Positions 19,048 through 28,914 of a stretch of DNA of 64,000 nucleotides are shown one piece after another. Each line of letters starts with the position of its first letter. Positions within the stretch are counted from its first letter, which is position 1. Made by a program: the position numbers and the translations under genes. The notes beneath the pieces are model-generated. The model saw only the letters and a list, made by a program, of their open reading frames with translations. It searched no databases and was not told the DNA's origin. Source of the DNA: Thiotrichales bacterium (GTDB lineage: Bacteria; Pseudomonadota; Gammaproteobacteria; Beggiatoales; Beggiatoaceae). Location of the stretch: the NCBI GenBank assembly GCA_016745035.1, contig JADGDE010000001.1, positions 249,857 through 313,856 of the forward strand, in the 5' to 3' direction.

Positions 19048-20718
19048 TTATTTTTCTGCGCGCCATTGCGGGCATAAGCGGGTTTTTTCCGGTCGTAAGA
19101 CTTGCTGGGTTTGAGTAAATTGTTCCAACCAGTCATCTTGTTGTTGATTTAATTGCAAACGTAAGTGATAACGGGATTGCTGTTTCGATTTGCTTTTTGT
19201 TTTCACTTGACGATAGCCAAATTTGGCTAAACGTTTACGTTGTTTTTGCGCATTTTCTAACTTGCTAAAAGTACCGACAGCAATGGCATATTTGGGATCA
19301 TCCATTAAGAAATGCCCAATACCGACTTGTTTTAAGTGAGCCATTGCCAGCACCGCCTCGCGTTTGTTAGCAAAAGCGGGTAAATATAATTGAATTTTGC
19401 CTGTGGCTTGTTTTTTTTGCGTCTCGATTAATTCCACTCGTGGGGTTTTCGCTTGCCACCAACGCAAAGCGGCTTTTGCTGCCGCGGCTTGTTCAAAAAA
19501 GCCACTGCGGTAGCATTGCCAAGTCAATTTTTCTACCACGGGTTCAGGGGGGCTTATCGGTGCTGTTTCAGGTTCCAGCGTTTCAGTACCCGTGTTGCTA
19601 GCGGGTTCTGGTGCAGGCAATGCCGTAGTCTCTTGCGTGGCGCGCGTTTGTAAGTGCGCTAATTGTCCCGAACCGGATAAAGCCGAGAGCAAGTGACTGG
19701 CATCGGGTTTAGGGGTATATACTGGCTCGAAATCAACTGGGTTCGCAGGTACATCTAACGCTTTATTATCGCTATTATCGGCGCTTAACAATTCGATATT
19801 CGTTTGAGGCTGATTAAAAATTTTCTTCGGTGTCAATACATGCTCGGCTGTGCTGATTTTATCTTCTAAGCCCTGTTCAATGGCTTTGGCAAGATCCGCT
19901 GTCAGCATCACTTTGCTGTTATCTAAATAATTTTCGTCATTCTCAGTTGCCGTTGGTGATGCGTCGCTATCCATGTTTTCTGGCGGCGTGTTGTTTACCA
20001 CTGGAATTGCCGTGCTGATATTCTCTTCCACAAGCGCGATAAGCGGTTTTTCCAAAGTTTCTCTTTGCGCAAACACAGGTGGGTTTAATTCAAACACCGG
20101 TTTATCAGGCGTTGGTGTGTGTTGATGCTGAGCAGACATAGGCTGATCAATCATAGCATTGGCAAGTATGGGCGCGGGTTTTTCTACTTCTTTGTTCGTC
20201 GCCGTCGTATCAGCAACAGTGGTCACAGAAATACTTTCGGTCTCCCGTGGTGTCACCGTCGAGGGGCTGGCAAGTGCGAGCAGATTAACATCAGGGGTTT
20301 CTGTGCTAGGGCTTTCCGCCGTTTTATCTTCTGCTGCTTTTACGGCTGCTTGCTTGGGATCTACTTGGGCTGAATCTGTGGTGTCTATGGCGGCGGTTGT
20401 TTCTGGTGTTGCTTCATTTTCAGGCGCTGTTGCTGCGGGTGCTTGCGTCAATGTTTCCGCTTCATCCCAAGCATCTGCCTCGGCTTGTTTTTGCGCCCGT
20501 GCCGCACTCTCGTCTCCCCAACCTTCTTCGGTATCTAAGCTGAGTGTGACACCCCCATCAGCATCCGTGGCTTGATAGGATGTTAGTAAAGCCGCGCCTT
20601 TAGGAAAAGCACGCTCACTGGTTTGTGGATATTGGCTTGGGCGTGGTGGATGCTCGTAATAGCCATAATAGATACCAGCGACATTTGCCAATAAAAGGAT
20701 GAAAATAACTAAATTCAT
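19048..20718 (-). CDS. Membrane-anchored SPOR-like domain protein
   Basis: 556 residues. A single N-terminal membrane anchor (NLVIFILLLANVAGIYYGYY) is followed by about 350 residues of Pro/Thr/Ala/Glu-rich, probably extended periplasmic sequence. The C-terminus (about 405-550) has two SPOR-like alpha/beta units, including LPAFANKREAVLAMAHLKQ and YAIAVGTFSKLENAQKQRKRLAKFGY. SPOR domains bind denuded peptidoglycan at septa. Its ATG overlaps the coaX stop (ATGA); the pairing of coaX with a SPOR-like gene is common in gammaproteobacteria. The septal role is inference. Confidence 0.75.
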   Translation of the reverse strand: MNLVIFILLLANVAGIYYGYYEHPPRPSQYPQTSERAFPKGAALLTSYQATDADGGVTLSLDTEEGWGDESAARAQKQAEADAWDEAETLTQAPAATAPENEATPETTAAIDTTDSAQVDPKQAAVKAAEDKTAESPSTETPDVNLLALASPSTVTPRETESISVTTVADTTATNKEVEKPAPILANAMIDQPMSAQHQHTPTPDKPVFELNPPVFAQRETLEKPLIALVEENISTAIPVVNNTPPENMDSDASPTATENDENYLDNSKVMLTADLAKAIEQGLEDKISTAEHVLTPKKIFNQPQTNIELLSADNSDNKALDVPANPVDFEPVYTPKPDASHLLSALSGSGQLAHLQTRATQETTALPAPEPASNTGTETLEPETAPISPPEPVVEKLTWQCYRSGFFEQAAAAKAALRWWQAKTPRVELIETQKKQATGKIQLYLPAFANKREAVLAMAHLKQVGIGHFLMDDPKYAIAVGTFSKLENAQKQRKRLAKFGYRQVKTKSKSKQQSRYHLRLQLNQQQDDWLEQFTQTQQVLRPEKTRLCPQWRAEK

Positions 20719-21449
20719 GTTGATTCAACTGCCATCAAATAAACCCCATATAAAACTAAATCAGGGTGATAATCTTGTGCTGAACTAATATAGGGAGCCA
20801 AACGGGTGGCATCGCCTCCTGTCAGTATGCAACGAGGGGATAGGTGTTGCCATTGTTGCATCAATTTATCAATTAGCCCTGCCCCCGCATAAAGACTGCC
20901 CATTGTAACACCCTCGCGGGTATCCTGCCCAAGTCGTGTTGTGTTGTTCATAGGCTTTATATCTGCCTTATAATGTTTTTTAATCTCAGCGGTTTGCGTG
21001 AGTAAACTCTGCTGTAATAAATGAACACCGGGCATAATCACCCCACCGCGATGCTGACCATCAGCGGCAATCACATCTACGGTAATCGCCGTGCCACAAC
21101 TGACCACACACAAGGCTTCTTGATAGCGCCAATACGCACCAATCATCGCCGCCCAGCGATCTACGCCCAATTGTTGATGTTGACGATAGGCATTTATCAC
21201 GCCATAGCCCTCAGCCTGACTCGCCAGCCAATGAATGACTTGCCCTAGCTGTTGTTGCGCCCACGTATCACAAACGGCCTTAGCAGCTTGCCCAGCAACA
21301 TTAATCGCAAAGATTTGTTCTGGGGTGTAAGGCAAATTTAATTCGGCTAATTCATCGAGCTGGCAATGTCCGAGGGCTAACCAAGTGTCGCGGTGACGCA
21401 AACCCCATTTCAGGCGGGTATTACCAATATCTAATAAGAGTTGTATCAT
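20715..21449 (-). CDS. coaX: Type III pantothenate kinase CoaX
   Basis: 244 residues of the ASKHA-fold CoaX family. It phosphorylates pantothenate, the first step of coenzyme A synthesis, in the cytoplasm. Motifs are LLLDIGNTRLKWGL at the N-terminus, GVDRWAAMIGAYW, the phosphate-binding VVSCGTAITVDVI, and GGVIMPGVHLLQQSL. Its length is typical. It is divergent from mrcA with about 60 bases between them, and translationally coupled to the downstream SPOR-like gene. Confidence 0.95.
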   Translation of the reverse strand: MIQLLLDIGNTRLKWGLRHRDTWLALGHCQLDELAELNLPYTPEQIFAINVAGQAAKAVCDTWAQQQLGQVIHWLASQAEGYGVINAYRQHQQLGVDRWAAMIGAYWRYQEALCVVSCGTAITVDVIAADGQHRGGVIMPGVHLLQQSLLTQTAEIKKHYKADIKPMNNTTRLGQDTREGVTMGSLYAGAGLIDKLMQQWQHLSPRCILTGGDATRLAPYISSAQDYHPDLVLYGVYLMAVEST

Positions 21450-21511
21450 GGAATCGTATTATGGGCGTTTTATAAATGGCTTTATTCTAACAAAATCGTT
21501 AGAATTTGGGC

Positions 21512-24067
21512 ATGAATCTATCTTACCTTATCAAGCGCTTATTACGCGCGCTTTTCTATTTGTGTTTATTGGCGGTGATGATCGCTGTGGCGGCGGCTAT
21601 TTATGTCTCCGAGGTGATTATGCCCGAGCTGCCCTCGACGACTGATATTAAAGACATTCAATTACAAGTGCCTTTACGGGTTTATAGCCATGATGGGCAA
21701 AGTATTGCTGAATACGGACAAGAACGACGCATCCCCCTTGCCAAAGACCAAGTGCCCCCGATGCTGGTTCATGCCATTGTTGCTGCCGAGGATAACCGTT
21801 TTTATCAACATCGCGGCGTTGATTTTCGCGGCGTGATTCGTGCCGCAGTGAACTTGGCTAAAACCGGAGAAATCACCCAAGGCGCGAGTACCATCACCAT
21901 GCAGTTGGCACGTAATATTTATAAAAAAGTCGGCAAAGAGCGCAGTTTTATGCGCAAAATCAAAGAAGTTTTGGTCGCCTTTCAAATTGAGAAAGAACTC
22001 AATAAAGACGAAATTTTAACTTTGTATTTAAACAAAATATTTTTAGGGCATCGGGCTTACGGCATGGCAGCTGCGGCTCAGGTTTATTATGGACGCACCA
22101 TTCAAGATTTAAGCATCGCCGAATATGCCATGCTGGCAGGTTTACCTAAAGCCCCGTCGGCTTACAACCCTATTATCAATGCTAAGCGCGCTACTATTCG
22201 ACGTAACTACATCCTCAAACGCATGTTAGAGCTAAAATATATTGATGAACCAACTTATCAAACCGAAATCAATAAACCCGTCACCGCCAAACGCCACAGC
22301 TTTAGAGCCGAATACTATGCGCCTTACATGGCAGAAATGGTGCGGGACTTTATGCTCAAAAATTACACTAACCCCTATACCAATGGCTATAAGGTTTATA
22401 CGACCTTACGCCCGAGTTTACAAACCGCCGCCATCAAAGCCGTGCAACGTCAAGTGATGCTCTATGACACCCGTCATGGTTATCGTGGGGCATTAAAACA
22501 ATTCGATTTAGATGCGTTACGGCAAGAAACCGAGGATACCGATTTAGCCAGACGAGAATTATTGGATAAAAAACTCAAAGCTTATCCTAGTTATGGTCCC
22601 TTAGTTGCCGCCTTTGTGTTGGAAGTCGAGGGCAAAAATGCACAAGTCTATAACAGCAAATTGGGGATTGTAGACTTGGATTGGCGCGGTTTGTCTTGGG
22701 CGCGTCCTTATAGAAATGCCAGCAGTAAAGGCAAAGCACCGAAAAAAGCTGCTGATATTTTAAGCCCCGGCGATGTGATCATGATCATGCCGTTTTTACA
22801 TGATAAAAAGAAAAAAAAGACAGCGAAAGAAGACAAAACCAGCGCTTGGCGTTTAGCGCAAATTCCTGATGTTTCTGCCGCCTTGGTGTCTTTGGATAAT
22901 CAGGACGGGGCAATTTTATCGCTGGTCGGCGGTTTTTCTTACAGCTTGAGTAAGTTTAACCGTATCATCCAAGCCAAGCGTCAACCCGGCTCTAACTTCA
23001 AACCCTTTATTTATTCCGCTGCACTGGAAAATGGCTATACCACAGCGAGCATGATTAACGATTCCCCTGTGGTTTTTGGTTACGGAGCCAATGCTTGGGC
23101 ACCTGATAACTATGGGGAAAAATTTGGCGGGCCGATTTCTTTACGTAGAGCATTGGCAAAATCGCGGAATTTGGTTTCAATCCGTTTAATGCGTAATTTA
23201 GGTGTACAGCGAACCTTAGATTATGTCAGTCGTTTTGGTTTTGACCCGAAAAAACTGCCCCGAAATATGACCTTATCGCTGGGTTCGGGCGATGTCCACC
23301 CGATTCAAATTACCACAGGCTTTGCTGCTTTTGCCAATGGTGGTTTTAAAATCGAACCCTATTTCATCAGCCACATCGAAGACAATAAGGGCAATATTAT
23401 TTATAAAGCCGATCCGGCGCGGGTGTGCCAAACTTGTCCACAGCCAGAATACAATCCCTTGCTCGATGAGTTGAGTCAAATGGTGACGGCAGAAAACAAC
23501 ACCGTCAAACCAAAAAAACTTAGCACCGAGGAAAAAGAAGCTCAATTAGCGCTGCAATTGGCTTTACTTGAAGAGCAAGGCGAACCTTTGCATCAAGGTA
23601 AAGTTGCCCCGAGGGTTATCAGTGCCGAAAATGCTTTTCTAGTCACCTCTATGCTTGGCAGCGTGATTACCCAAGGCACAGCAACTGCGGCAAAAAAAAT
23701 GCGCCGCAAAGATATTGCTGGCAAAACCGGTACAACCAACGATATGTTTGATGCTTGGTTCACAGGCTACAATCCCGACATTGTTACCACGGTTTGGATG
23801 GGTTTTGATTCGCCTCGGACTTTAGGTAAAGTCGGTCGAATGCGCGAAACGGGTTCTAGTGCCGCTTTGCCGATGTGGATTGAATATATGCAAATGGCGT
23901 TAAAAAATTATCCTGAACGCGAATGGCAACGGCCTTTAGGGATTATCAGCAAACGTTATGGCTCACGGCTAGAATTTTTTGAAAAAGGTAAATTACCTAC
24001 AGCCAGTGCCAGTAACAATAGTGGTGCGGTGCAAATACAAGCAGAAGACCTCTCAGAGATGTTTTAA
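21512..24067 (+). CDS. mrcA: Penicillin-binding protein 1A
   Basis: 851-residue class A PBP. A short cytoplasmic tail and one membrane segment precede the glycosyltransferase domain (AAEDNRFYQHRGVDFRG, then QGASTITMQLARNIY). A PBP1A-type OB-like insertion separates this from the transpeptidase, with SxxK in PGSNFKPF, the SRN motif in AKSRNLVSIRL and KTGTTNDMFDAWF. It polymerises and cross-links peptidoglycan in the periplasm. The ATG at 21512 is preferred; an in-frame TTG two codons earlier is weaker. It converges with the VanZ-like gene, overlapping by four bases. Confidence 0.96.
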   Translation: MNLSYLIKRLLRALFYLCLLAVMIAVAAAIYVSEVIMPELPSTTDIKDIQLQVPLRVYSHDGQSIAEYGQERRIPLAKDQVPPMLVHAIVAAEDNRFYQHRGVDFRGVIRAAVNLAKTGEITQGASTITMQLARNIYKKVGKERSFMRKIKEVLVAFQIEKELNKDEILTLYLNKIFLGHRAYGMAAAAQVYYGRTIQDLSIAEYAMLAGLPKAPSAYNPIINAKRATIRRNYILKRMLELKYIDEPTYQTEINKPVTAKRHSFRAEYYAPYMAEMVRDFMLKNYTNPYTNGYKVYTTLRPSLQTAAIKAVQRQVMLYDTRHGYRGALKQFDLDALRQETEDTDLARRELLDKKLKAYPSYGPLVAAFVLEVEGKNAQVYNSKLGIVDLDWRGLSWARPYRNASSKGKAPKKAADILSPGDVIMIMPFLHDKKKKKTAKEDKTSAWRLAQIPDVSAALVSLDNQDGAILSLVGGFSYSLSKFNRIIQAKRQPGSNFKPFIYSAALENGYTTASMINDSPVVFGYGANAWAPDNYGEKFGGPISLRRALAKSRNLVSIRLMRNLGVQRTLDYVSRFGFDPKKLPRNMTLSLGSGDVHPIQITTGFAAFANGGFKIEPYFISHIEDNKGNIIYKADPARVCQTCPQPEYNPLLDELSQMVTAENNTVKPKKLSTEEKEAQLALQLALLEEQGEPLHQGKVAPRVISAENAFLVTSMLGSVITQGTATAAKKMRRKDIAGKTGTTNDMFDAWFTGYNPDIVTTVWMGFDSPRTLGKVGRMRETGSSAALPMWIEYMQMALKNYPEREWQRPLGIISKRYGSRLEFFEKGKLPTASASNNSGAVQIQAEDLSEMF

Positions 24068-24444
24068 GCACTTGATTGCTCATGATGAACTTGCCAAGCT
24101 AGGTAACTGAACAGCAATATGCCTGCATAATTAGCAGCTAAATCACCTAGGTCAAAAGTGCGTTGAGGAATAAAATATTGGCTGCCTTCCTCAAGGCTGA
24201 TCAGCAAGCTTAAATACACACTGCTTTTTAGCCAAGGCACACCGCGCCAATACCAGTGTGAACAATGAAAACTGAGATTGAGTAAGAAACTTAAACCACC
24301 TATCAGGAAAAAATGCCCTATTTTATCGCCATAGGGGAGTTGCTGTAACCAGCGTACAGACAACAAACCTTGATTGGCTAAGACAATGATCATGATAATA
24401 ACGAGCAGATAAATCCCCGTGAGTACACTGAATTTCATATCCAT
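24064..24444 (-). CDS. VanZ-like family membrane protein
   Basis: 126 residues with about four hydrophobic segments. The VanZ-like pattern is visible in QLPYGDKIGHFFLIGGLSF and the conserved acidic/aromatic SLEEGSQYFIPQRTFDLGDLAANYAG. VanZ-like proteins are small integral membrane proteins; the founding member confers low-level teicoplanin resistance, but most have no known role. It is divergent from tsaC with 26 bases between the starts, so the two promoters must overlap. Confidence 0.88.
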   Translation of the reverse strand: MDMKFSVLTGIYLLVIIMIIVLANQGLLSVRWLQQLPYGDKIGHFFLIGGLSFLLNLSFHCSHWYWRGVPWLKSSVYLSLLISLEEGSQYFIPQRTFDLGDLAANYAGILLFSYLAWQVHHEQSSA

Positions 24445-24470
24445 TCCCTGTTAAATATTTGGCCACTGTC

Positions 24471-25028
24471 ATGATGATAAAAAAACATGCCTTACGCCAT
24501 GCTGCTCATTGTTTAAGTCAAGGCGGGCTGATTGCTTACCCAACTGAGGCGGTTTATGGTTTGGGCTGTGATCCAAAAAACCCAAGCGCTTTAGAACGCT
24601 TATTAAGCCTAAAGCAACGCCGTGCGGATAAGGGGTTAATTTTAATTGCAGCGGATCTAAGTCAATTACAACCTTATATTAAACCCCTGTCCCCCAGACT
24701 TAAAACACAACTCGCCGCACATTGGCCAGGGCCTTATACTTGGATTTTACCTGCGCGCTTATCGGTCTCACCACAACTACGCGGCAAACATGGTGGCATT
24801 GCAGTGCGCGTCACTGCACACGCGCAATCAGCCGCCTTATGCCGCGCGTTTGGTGGTGCTATCGTCTCCACCAGTGCCAATAAAAGTGGCAAACCCGCAT
24901 TGCGTGATGCGCAAGCAGTGCGGCAACAATTAGGACCTGGTTTGGATTATATTTTATCCGGTAAAACCGATAAACTTGCCAATCCCAGTCAAATTTGGGA
25001 CAGTTTCAGCGGCAAGCGCCTACGATAA
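24471..25028 (+). CDS. tsaC: Threonylcarbamoyl-AMP synthase TsaC (YrdC/Sua5 family)
   Basis: About 185 residues. It forms threonylcarbamoyl-AMP from Thr, bicarbonate and ATP for the t6A37 modification of ANN-decoding tRNAs. The YrdC core is present: GLIAYPTEAVYGLGCDP, then KGLILIAADL, HWPGPYTWILPA, GIAVRVTAH and ISTSANKSGKPA-like (VSTSANKSGKPA). It is the short TsaC form without a Sua5 C-terminal domain. The ATG at 24471 places the conserved YPTEAV block at the usual distance; an upstream TTG at 24459 is less likely. It leads a plus-strand run with ubiH, bioD and a glycosyltransferase. Confidence 0.94.
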   Translation: MMIKKHALRHAAHCLSQGGLIAYPTEAVYGLGCDPKNPSALERLLSLKQRRADKGLILIAADLSQLQPYIKPLSPRLKTQLAAHWPGPYTWILPARLSVSPQLRGKHGGIAVRVTAHAQSAALCRAFGGAIVSTSANKSGKPALRDAQAVRQQLGPGLDYILSGKTDKLANPSQIWDSFSGKRLR

Positions 25029-25034
25029 AGGAAC

Positions 25035-26252
25035 ATGAGAATGGATGCAAAACACTATGATATCGTCATTGTCGGTGCAGGTTTGGTCGGTTCGTCCTTA
25101 GTACGCGCCCTTGCCCAGCAAGATTTACGCATCGCTTTGATTGAAGCCCACAGCAGCCAAACACAAAGCCAATCTGCCCGTGCCGATGACAGGGCTTTGG
25201 CCTTATCGGTCAGTTCCCAACGCTATTTTCAGGCGATAGGCTTGTGGTCTGAGTTAATACCCCATGCCAGCCCAATCCATCACGTACATATTTCCAACCG
25301 TGGACGTTTTGGCTTTGCACGGTTGCCAAAAGAAGAACTAGGACACCCGGCACTGGGCTACGTCATTGGCGCAACTCCTTTAAGCCAAATCGTCCAACAC
25401 AGTTTTAGCGGACAAAGCAATCTGGATGTTTATCAACCCGCAACCTTAACAAAAGTCCAAACCCATGCCAAACAGGTACAATTGCAATTACAAACCGACT
25501 CGGGCGCATTTAATATTCACAGCCGTTTGCTGGTGATGGCCGATGGCGGGCATAGCCGTGACTTATTGCCACTGGCGGTAGAAACACATGATTTTGGGCA
25601 AGCTGCTTTGATTTGCAATGTCGATGTCAACCAAGAACATCACGGCAAGGCCTATGAGCGCTTTACCGACAATGGTCCTTTAGCCCTATTACCTCTCAAA
25701 GGCAGACGTTATGCTGTGGTTTGGACGCTCGATAGCCAAACTTTATCCGACTACTTAGCCTTGGATGACAGCGCTTTCTTACAGGCTTTACAACAGCAAT
25801 TTGGCTGGCGCGCTGGGCAATTTACCCGCGCCGCGCCACGCAGTAGCTGGTTATTACGCCAAGAATACATGCCAAGCCCTGGCACAGGGCGGATTTTATG
25901 TGTCGGTAATGCCGCGCACAAAATGCACCCAGTGGCAGGACAAGGCTTAAATTTAGGCTTGCGTGATATTGCCGTGTTAGCCGAATTATTAACCGATACC
26001 AATCTGACCATGCCCTCGCTGGTACAACAGTATTTACGCCAACGCTTGCCAGTACAGCAACGCCTACTTAAACGCACCACCTTGCTGGTCAACAGCTTTT
26101 CCAACACCCAAGCAGGCATGGGCTTATTGCGCAATTTAGGACTGTTAGCACTTGATCACACACCACCGCTAAAAACCTGGACCATGCGCTATTTAACCGG
26201 ACTGGAAGACAGCCACAGCCGCTTGTTACGCGGACTGGCCTTAAACGCATGA
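25035..26252 (+). CDS. ubiH: UbiH/VisC-family FAD monooxygenase (ubiquinone biosynthesis)
   Basis: 405 residues. It is a class A flavin monooxygenase with the dinucleotide-binding VIVGAGLVGSSLVRAL at the N-terminus, the DG motif region (LLVMADGGHSRD), and the second FAD motif GNAAHKMHPVAGQGLNLGLRDIA. The family hydroxylates the ubiquinone ring; ubiH (2-octaprenyl-6-methoxyphenol hydroxylase) fits best, although UbiF or UbiI cannot be fully excluded from sequence alone. An AAAGGA ribosome-binding site sits just ahead of the ATG. The stop overlaps the bioD start (ATGA). Confidence 0.9.
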   Translation: MRMDAKHYDIVIVGAGLVGSSLVRALAQQDLRIALIEAHSSQTQSQSARADDRALALSVSSQRYFQAIGLWSELIPHASPIHHVHISNRGRFGFARLPKEELGHPALGYVIGATPLSQIVQHSFSGQSNLDVYQPATLTKVQTHAKQVQLQLQTDSGAFNIHSRLLVMADGGHSRDLLPLAVETHDFGQAALICNVDVNQEHHGKAYERFTDNGPLALLPLKGRRYAVVWTLDSQTLSDYLALDDSAFLQALQQQFGWRAGQFTRAAPRSSWLLRQEYMPSPGTGRILCVGNAAHKMHPVAGQGLNLGLRDIAVLAELLTDTNLTMPSLVQQYLRQRLPVQQRLLKRTTLLVNSFSNTQAGMGLLRNLGLLALDHTPPLKTWTMRYLTGLEDSHSRLLRGLALNA

Positions 26253-26926
26253 ACCCTTTAAGCCCCTCTGCTGTGCCGTGGTTTATCACTGGTACCGACA
26301 CCGATGCGGGTAAAACATGGGTTAGTGTTGCCTTATTAAAAGCCCTCAAAAACCAAGGCGTACAAGTACAAGGGATGAAACCTGTCGCCAGTGGTTGCAA
26401 GCCAAGCGCGCAAGGGCTGCGTAATGCCGATGCACTGGCACTACAAGCCCATAGCAGCCAACAACAGCCTTACACAGCCGTCAATCCCTATGCTTTTGAA
26501 CCCGCTATCGCCCCGCATATTGCTGCTGCTTGGGCGGGAGAGTCGATTGATATAAAAACAATTGTTACAAAAGCTGAGCAACTATCAGCGCAATCTGAAC
26601 AACTCTTAGTTGAAGGGGTAGGCGGTTGGCAAGTACCACTATCAGAGCAAGACTTTTTGGCTGACTTGGTCAAACAGCTGAATGCCGAAGTCATCTTAGT
26701 CATTGGGCTTAAACTCGGCTGTATTAATCATGCCCTGCTCTCAGTGGCACAAATTCAACACGCAGGCATCCCTATCAAAGGCTGGATTCTTAATCATTTA
26801 CAAGCCGGTAGGATTGAGGCAGAGACCGAGATAATTCAAACCCTCAAACAACATATGTTTTCCCCATGTTTAGGGCAAGTGCCTTGGTCTGCTAGTGTCG
26901 ATGACGTGGTTTTTGAACCCTTATGA
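26249..26926 (+). CDS. bioD: Dethiobiotin synthetase BioD
   Basis: 225 residues. It is an ATP-dependent carboxylase that closes the ureido ring of dethiobiotin in biotin synthesis. The P-loop GTDTDAGKTWVS lies near residues 11-22, followed by QGMKPVASGC with the conserved Lys and a VEGVGGWQVPL block. Length and motif order are standard. It is coupled on both sides by ATGA overlaps, to ubiH before it and to the glycosyltransferase after it. No other bio gene is in the window. Confidence 0.95.
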   Translation: MNPLSPSAVPWFITGTDTDAGKTWVSVALLKALKNQGVQVQGMKPVASGCKPSAQGLRNADALALQAHSSQQQPYTAVNPYAFEPAIAPHIAAAWAGESIDIKTIVTKAEQLSAQSEQLLVEGVGGWQVPLSEQDFLADLVKQLNAEVILVIGLKLGCINHALLSVAQIQHAGIPIKGWILNHLQAGRIEAETEIIQTLKQHMFSPCLGQVPWSASVDDVVFEPL

Positions 26927-28257
26927 AGGTGTTACACTCGCTCGAGACCTTTTTGCCTGATGGTTGTGGTGGCACAGAAATTTATACCCAAAGCCTGATC
27001 ACGTCCTTGGCAGGTTTTGAGTTAGCCCACGAGGTCATTGCCCCCATTGTCGCGACCCAAGGTTGTGATTATCCTTACGATGGCTTCAAAGTTTGGCGTT
27101 ACCCCGTCACACAAGCCGATCAAGGTTTATTGCAAGGCAGTAGCGCACCTGAAGGCTTTGATGATTTTAAACAATTACTCGCTGCCCAAGATGCGGATAT
27201 TTATCATCAACATGCCTGGCAACAGTCTTGTGGTCTTTGGCACTTAAAAGCGGCAAAACAACGCGGGATGAAAACCATCCTCACCGTGCATGTCCCGGGG
27301 ATTAGCTGTATTTGTGGCACACGGGTGGATGACAAGGGACTACAATGTTATCGGCCGATGAATATCAGCGCTTGTGGCGAATGTTGTCTGCACAATCGAC
27401 GTTTGCCTGTGTGGCTGACTGAGCCGGTCACCAAACTGCCCGAATCTTTGAATCAAGTGTTGCAAATGATCCCCTTTCCAGCCCCTGTCAGTCGCTTATT
27501 GGTGCAACAACAACAAATCGAAAAACACATCGAAGACATTGCGGCTATGTGTGTCTATGCCGATCAAATCGTGGCAGTGTGCCAATGGATTTACAACGCC
27601 TTGATCGCCTGTGACGTGCCAGCGGAAAAACTCCAACTGTGCCGCCAAGGCGTAGCCCCACGTTTATTAAGCCAATTAGAAATTTTGCCCAAAAAGCCAA
27701 CAAATGAAGCCTTTACACTGGGGTTTATCGGACGCTGTGACAGCCTCAAAGGCATTGATGTGTTACTCAAAGCCGTGCAAGCGCAACCGGCTTACATCAA
27801 CATCAAACTGATTATTCACGCCCTTGATTTAGACCCGAAAAAACCAGAAGATCTGTCAGAATACTGCCAAGACATTTACAGCCGTTGCCAAAACGACCCA
27901 CGCATTGTCTTAAAGTCCCCCATTCCTCACAAACAACTGGCGCAAGCACTGCAACAATTCGACATGTTAGCCGTGCCCTCACAATGGCTGGAAACCGGGC
28001 CGTTGGTGGTCTTAGAAGCCTTTGCTGCTGGTGTTCCCGTATTAGGCTCAGATTTAGGCGGCATTGCCGAATTGGTACAGCATAATCAAAACGGTTTTTT
28101 AGTCCCAGCCGCCGATGCCAAAGCTTGGCAACAAGCCATTTATGAATTTGCCCGCTATCCCAAACAGCACCAACACCTAGCCCAAGGCATCGGTAAAGTC
28201 CGCACTATGTACGATGTCGCTGAGGATATGTGGCAACTGTATCAAACTTTGGTTTGA
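26923..28257 (+). CDS. Family 4-type glycosyltransferase with a cysteine-rich insert
   Basis: 444 residues of GT-B fold. The N-terminal domain opens KVLHSLETFLPDGCGGTEIY, with the Gly-Gly loop typical of group 1/GT4 enzymes. The C-terminal nucleotide-sugar domain has LGFIGRCDSLKGIDVLLKAV and the EAFAAGVPVLGSDLGGIAELV acceptor/donor motif. About residues 125-155 hold a cluster of seven Cys (CICG, QCY, ACGECC), resembling a metal-binding insert seen in some bacterial GT4 enzymes. The sugar and acceptor are unknown. The ATG overlaps the bioD stop. It could serve a surface polysaccharide or glycolipid. Confidence 0.9.
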   Translation: MKVLHSLETFLPDGCGGTEIYTQSLITSLAGFELAHEVIAPIVATQGCDYPYDGFKVWRYPVTQADQGLLQGSSAPEGFDDFKQLLAAQDADIYHQHAWQQSCGLWHLKAAKQRGMKTILTVHVPGISCICGTRVDDKGLQCYRPMNISACGECCLHNRRLPVWLTEPVTKLPESLNQVLQMIPFPAPVSRLLVQQQQIEKHIEDIAAMCVYADQIVAVCQWIYNALIACDVPAEKLQLCRQGVAPRLLSQLEILPKKPTNEAFTLGFIGRCDSLKGIDVLLKAVQAQPAYINIKLIIHALDLDPKKPEDLSEYCQDIYSRCQNDPRIVLKSPIPHKQLAQALQQFDMLAVPSQWLETGPLVVLEAFAAGVPVLGSDLGGIAELVQHNQNGFLVPAADAKAWQQAIYEFARYPKQHQHLAQGIGKVRTMYDVAEDMWQLYQTLV

Positions 28258-28296
28258 TGAGAAATTTTGGTGTATTGAACTCAACTCTAATCTAAC

Positions 28297-28914
28297 TCAA
28301 CCTAAATAATAATGCTCCGCACATAAGGAGCAAATCCCATGACTGGTTTTTGCATAAGGTTTTTCAATCAGTTTAGGAACCCAGTCCCAACGCTCTGGGT
28401 ATGTTAAATTGTGTATACGCCGACAATTAGCGCATTGCAAAAGAATACCGTGTTTATCAATATAATTGTGTGGTTTAAAGATGACTTCTTTTGAATGTCG
28501 CTGCTGATGCGATTCCTCAACAACCAAAGAATGCACAACTAAAATGCCTTCTTCGGCTAGCGGATATAAATGCATAGAAAAACGCCGATATAATTCGGGA
28601 CTAGAACACTCATAATCTAATTGTTTGGGCGCAAACGCCGAACGATTACCGTCTAAGTTTGATATAAATAAATTTTTATAAAAAGAAACCAAGGCATCAG
28701 GAATCGCATCAAAAATATTTTTACCCAATACCCATTCATGCTCCAAAAATCGCTGATTGCCATTTTCTTGTGCAAAGGCAAACCAAGCCGGATTTAAATA
28801 GGCGATATTAAGCTGCGCATCCAAACCATATACAGTACTGGGATGCTGGTTTAGGATTTCTAACCTTTCTTTACCGATTAAGGCGTTAAAAGCTGGCGTA
28901 ATATAATAGGGCAT
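28297..28914 (-). CDS. PAS-domain protein with C-terminal Cys knuckles
   Basis: 205 residues. A single PAS-like domain (NQHPSTVYGLDAQLNIAYLNPAWFAFA, then FDAIPDALVSFYKNLF and a strand-rich end) occupies about residues 18-135. The C-terminal part has two CxxC pairs, CANC and CSLC, suggesting a zinc site. There is no kinase, cyclase or DNA-binding domain. It may be a single-domain sensor or adaptor. It is alone, convergent with the glycosyltransferase, and faces a non-coding region of 540 bases. Confidence 0.8.
   Translation of the reverse strand: MPYYITPAFNALIGKERLEILNQHPSTVYGLDAQLNIAYLNPAWFAFAQENGNQRFLEHEWVLGKNIFDAIPDALVSFYKNLFISNLDGNRSAFAPKQLDYECSSPELYRRFSMHLYPLAEEGILVVHSLVVEESHQQRHSKEVIFKPHNYIDKHGILLQCANCRRIHNLTYPERWDWVPKLIEKPYAKTSHGICSLCAEHYYLG

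Noticed and set aside
19453..20575. Plus-strand frames opposite the SPOR-like gene
   Set aside because: Low-complexity shadows of the Pro/Thr/Ala-rich minus-strand gene, with no own signals.
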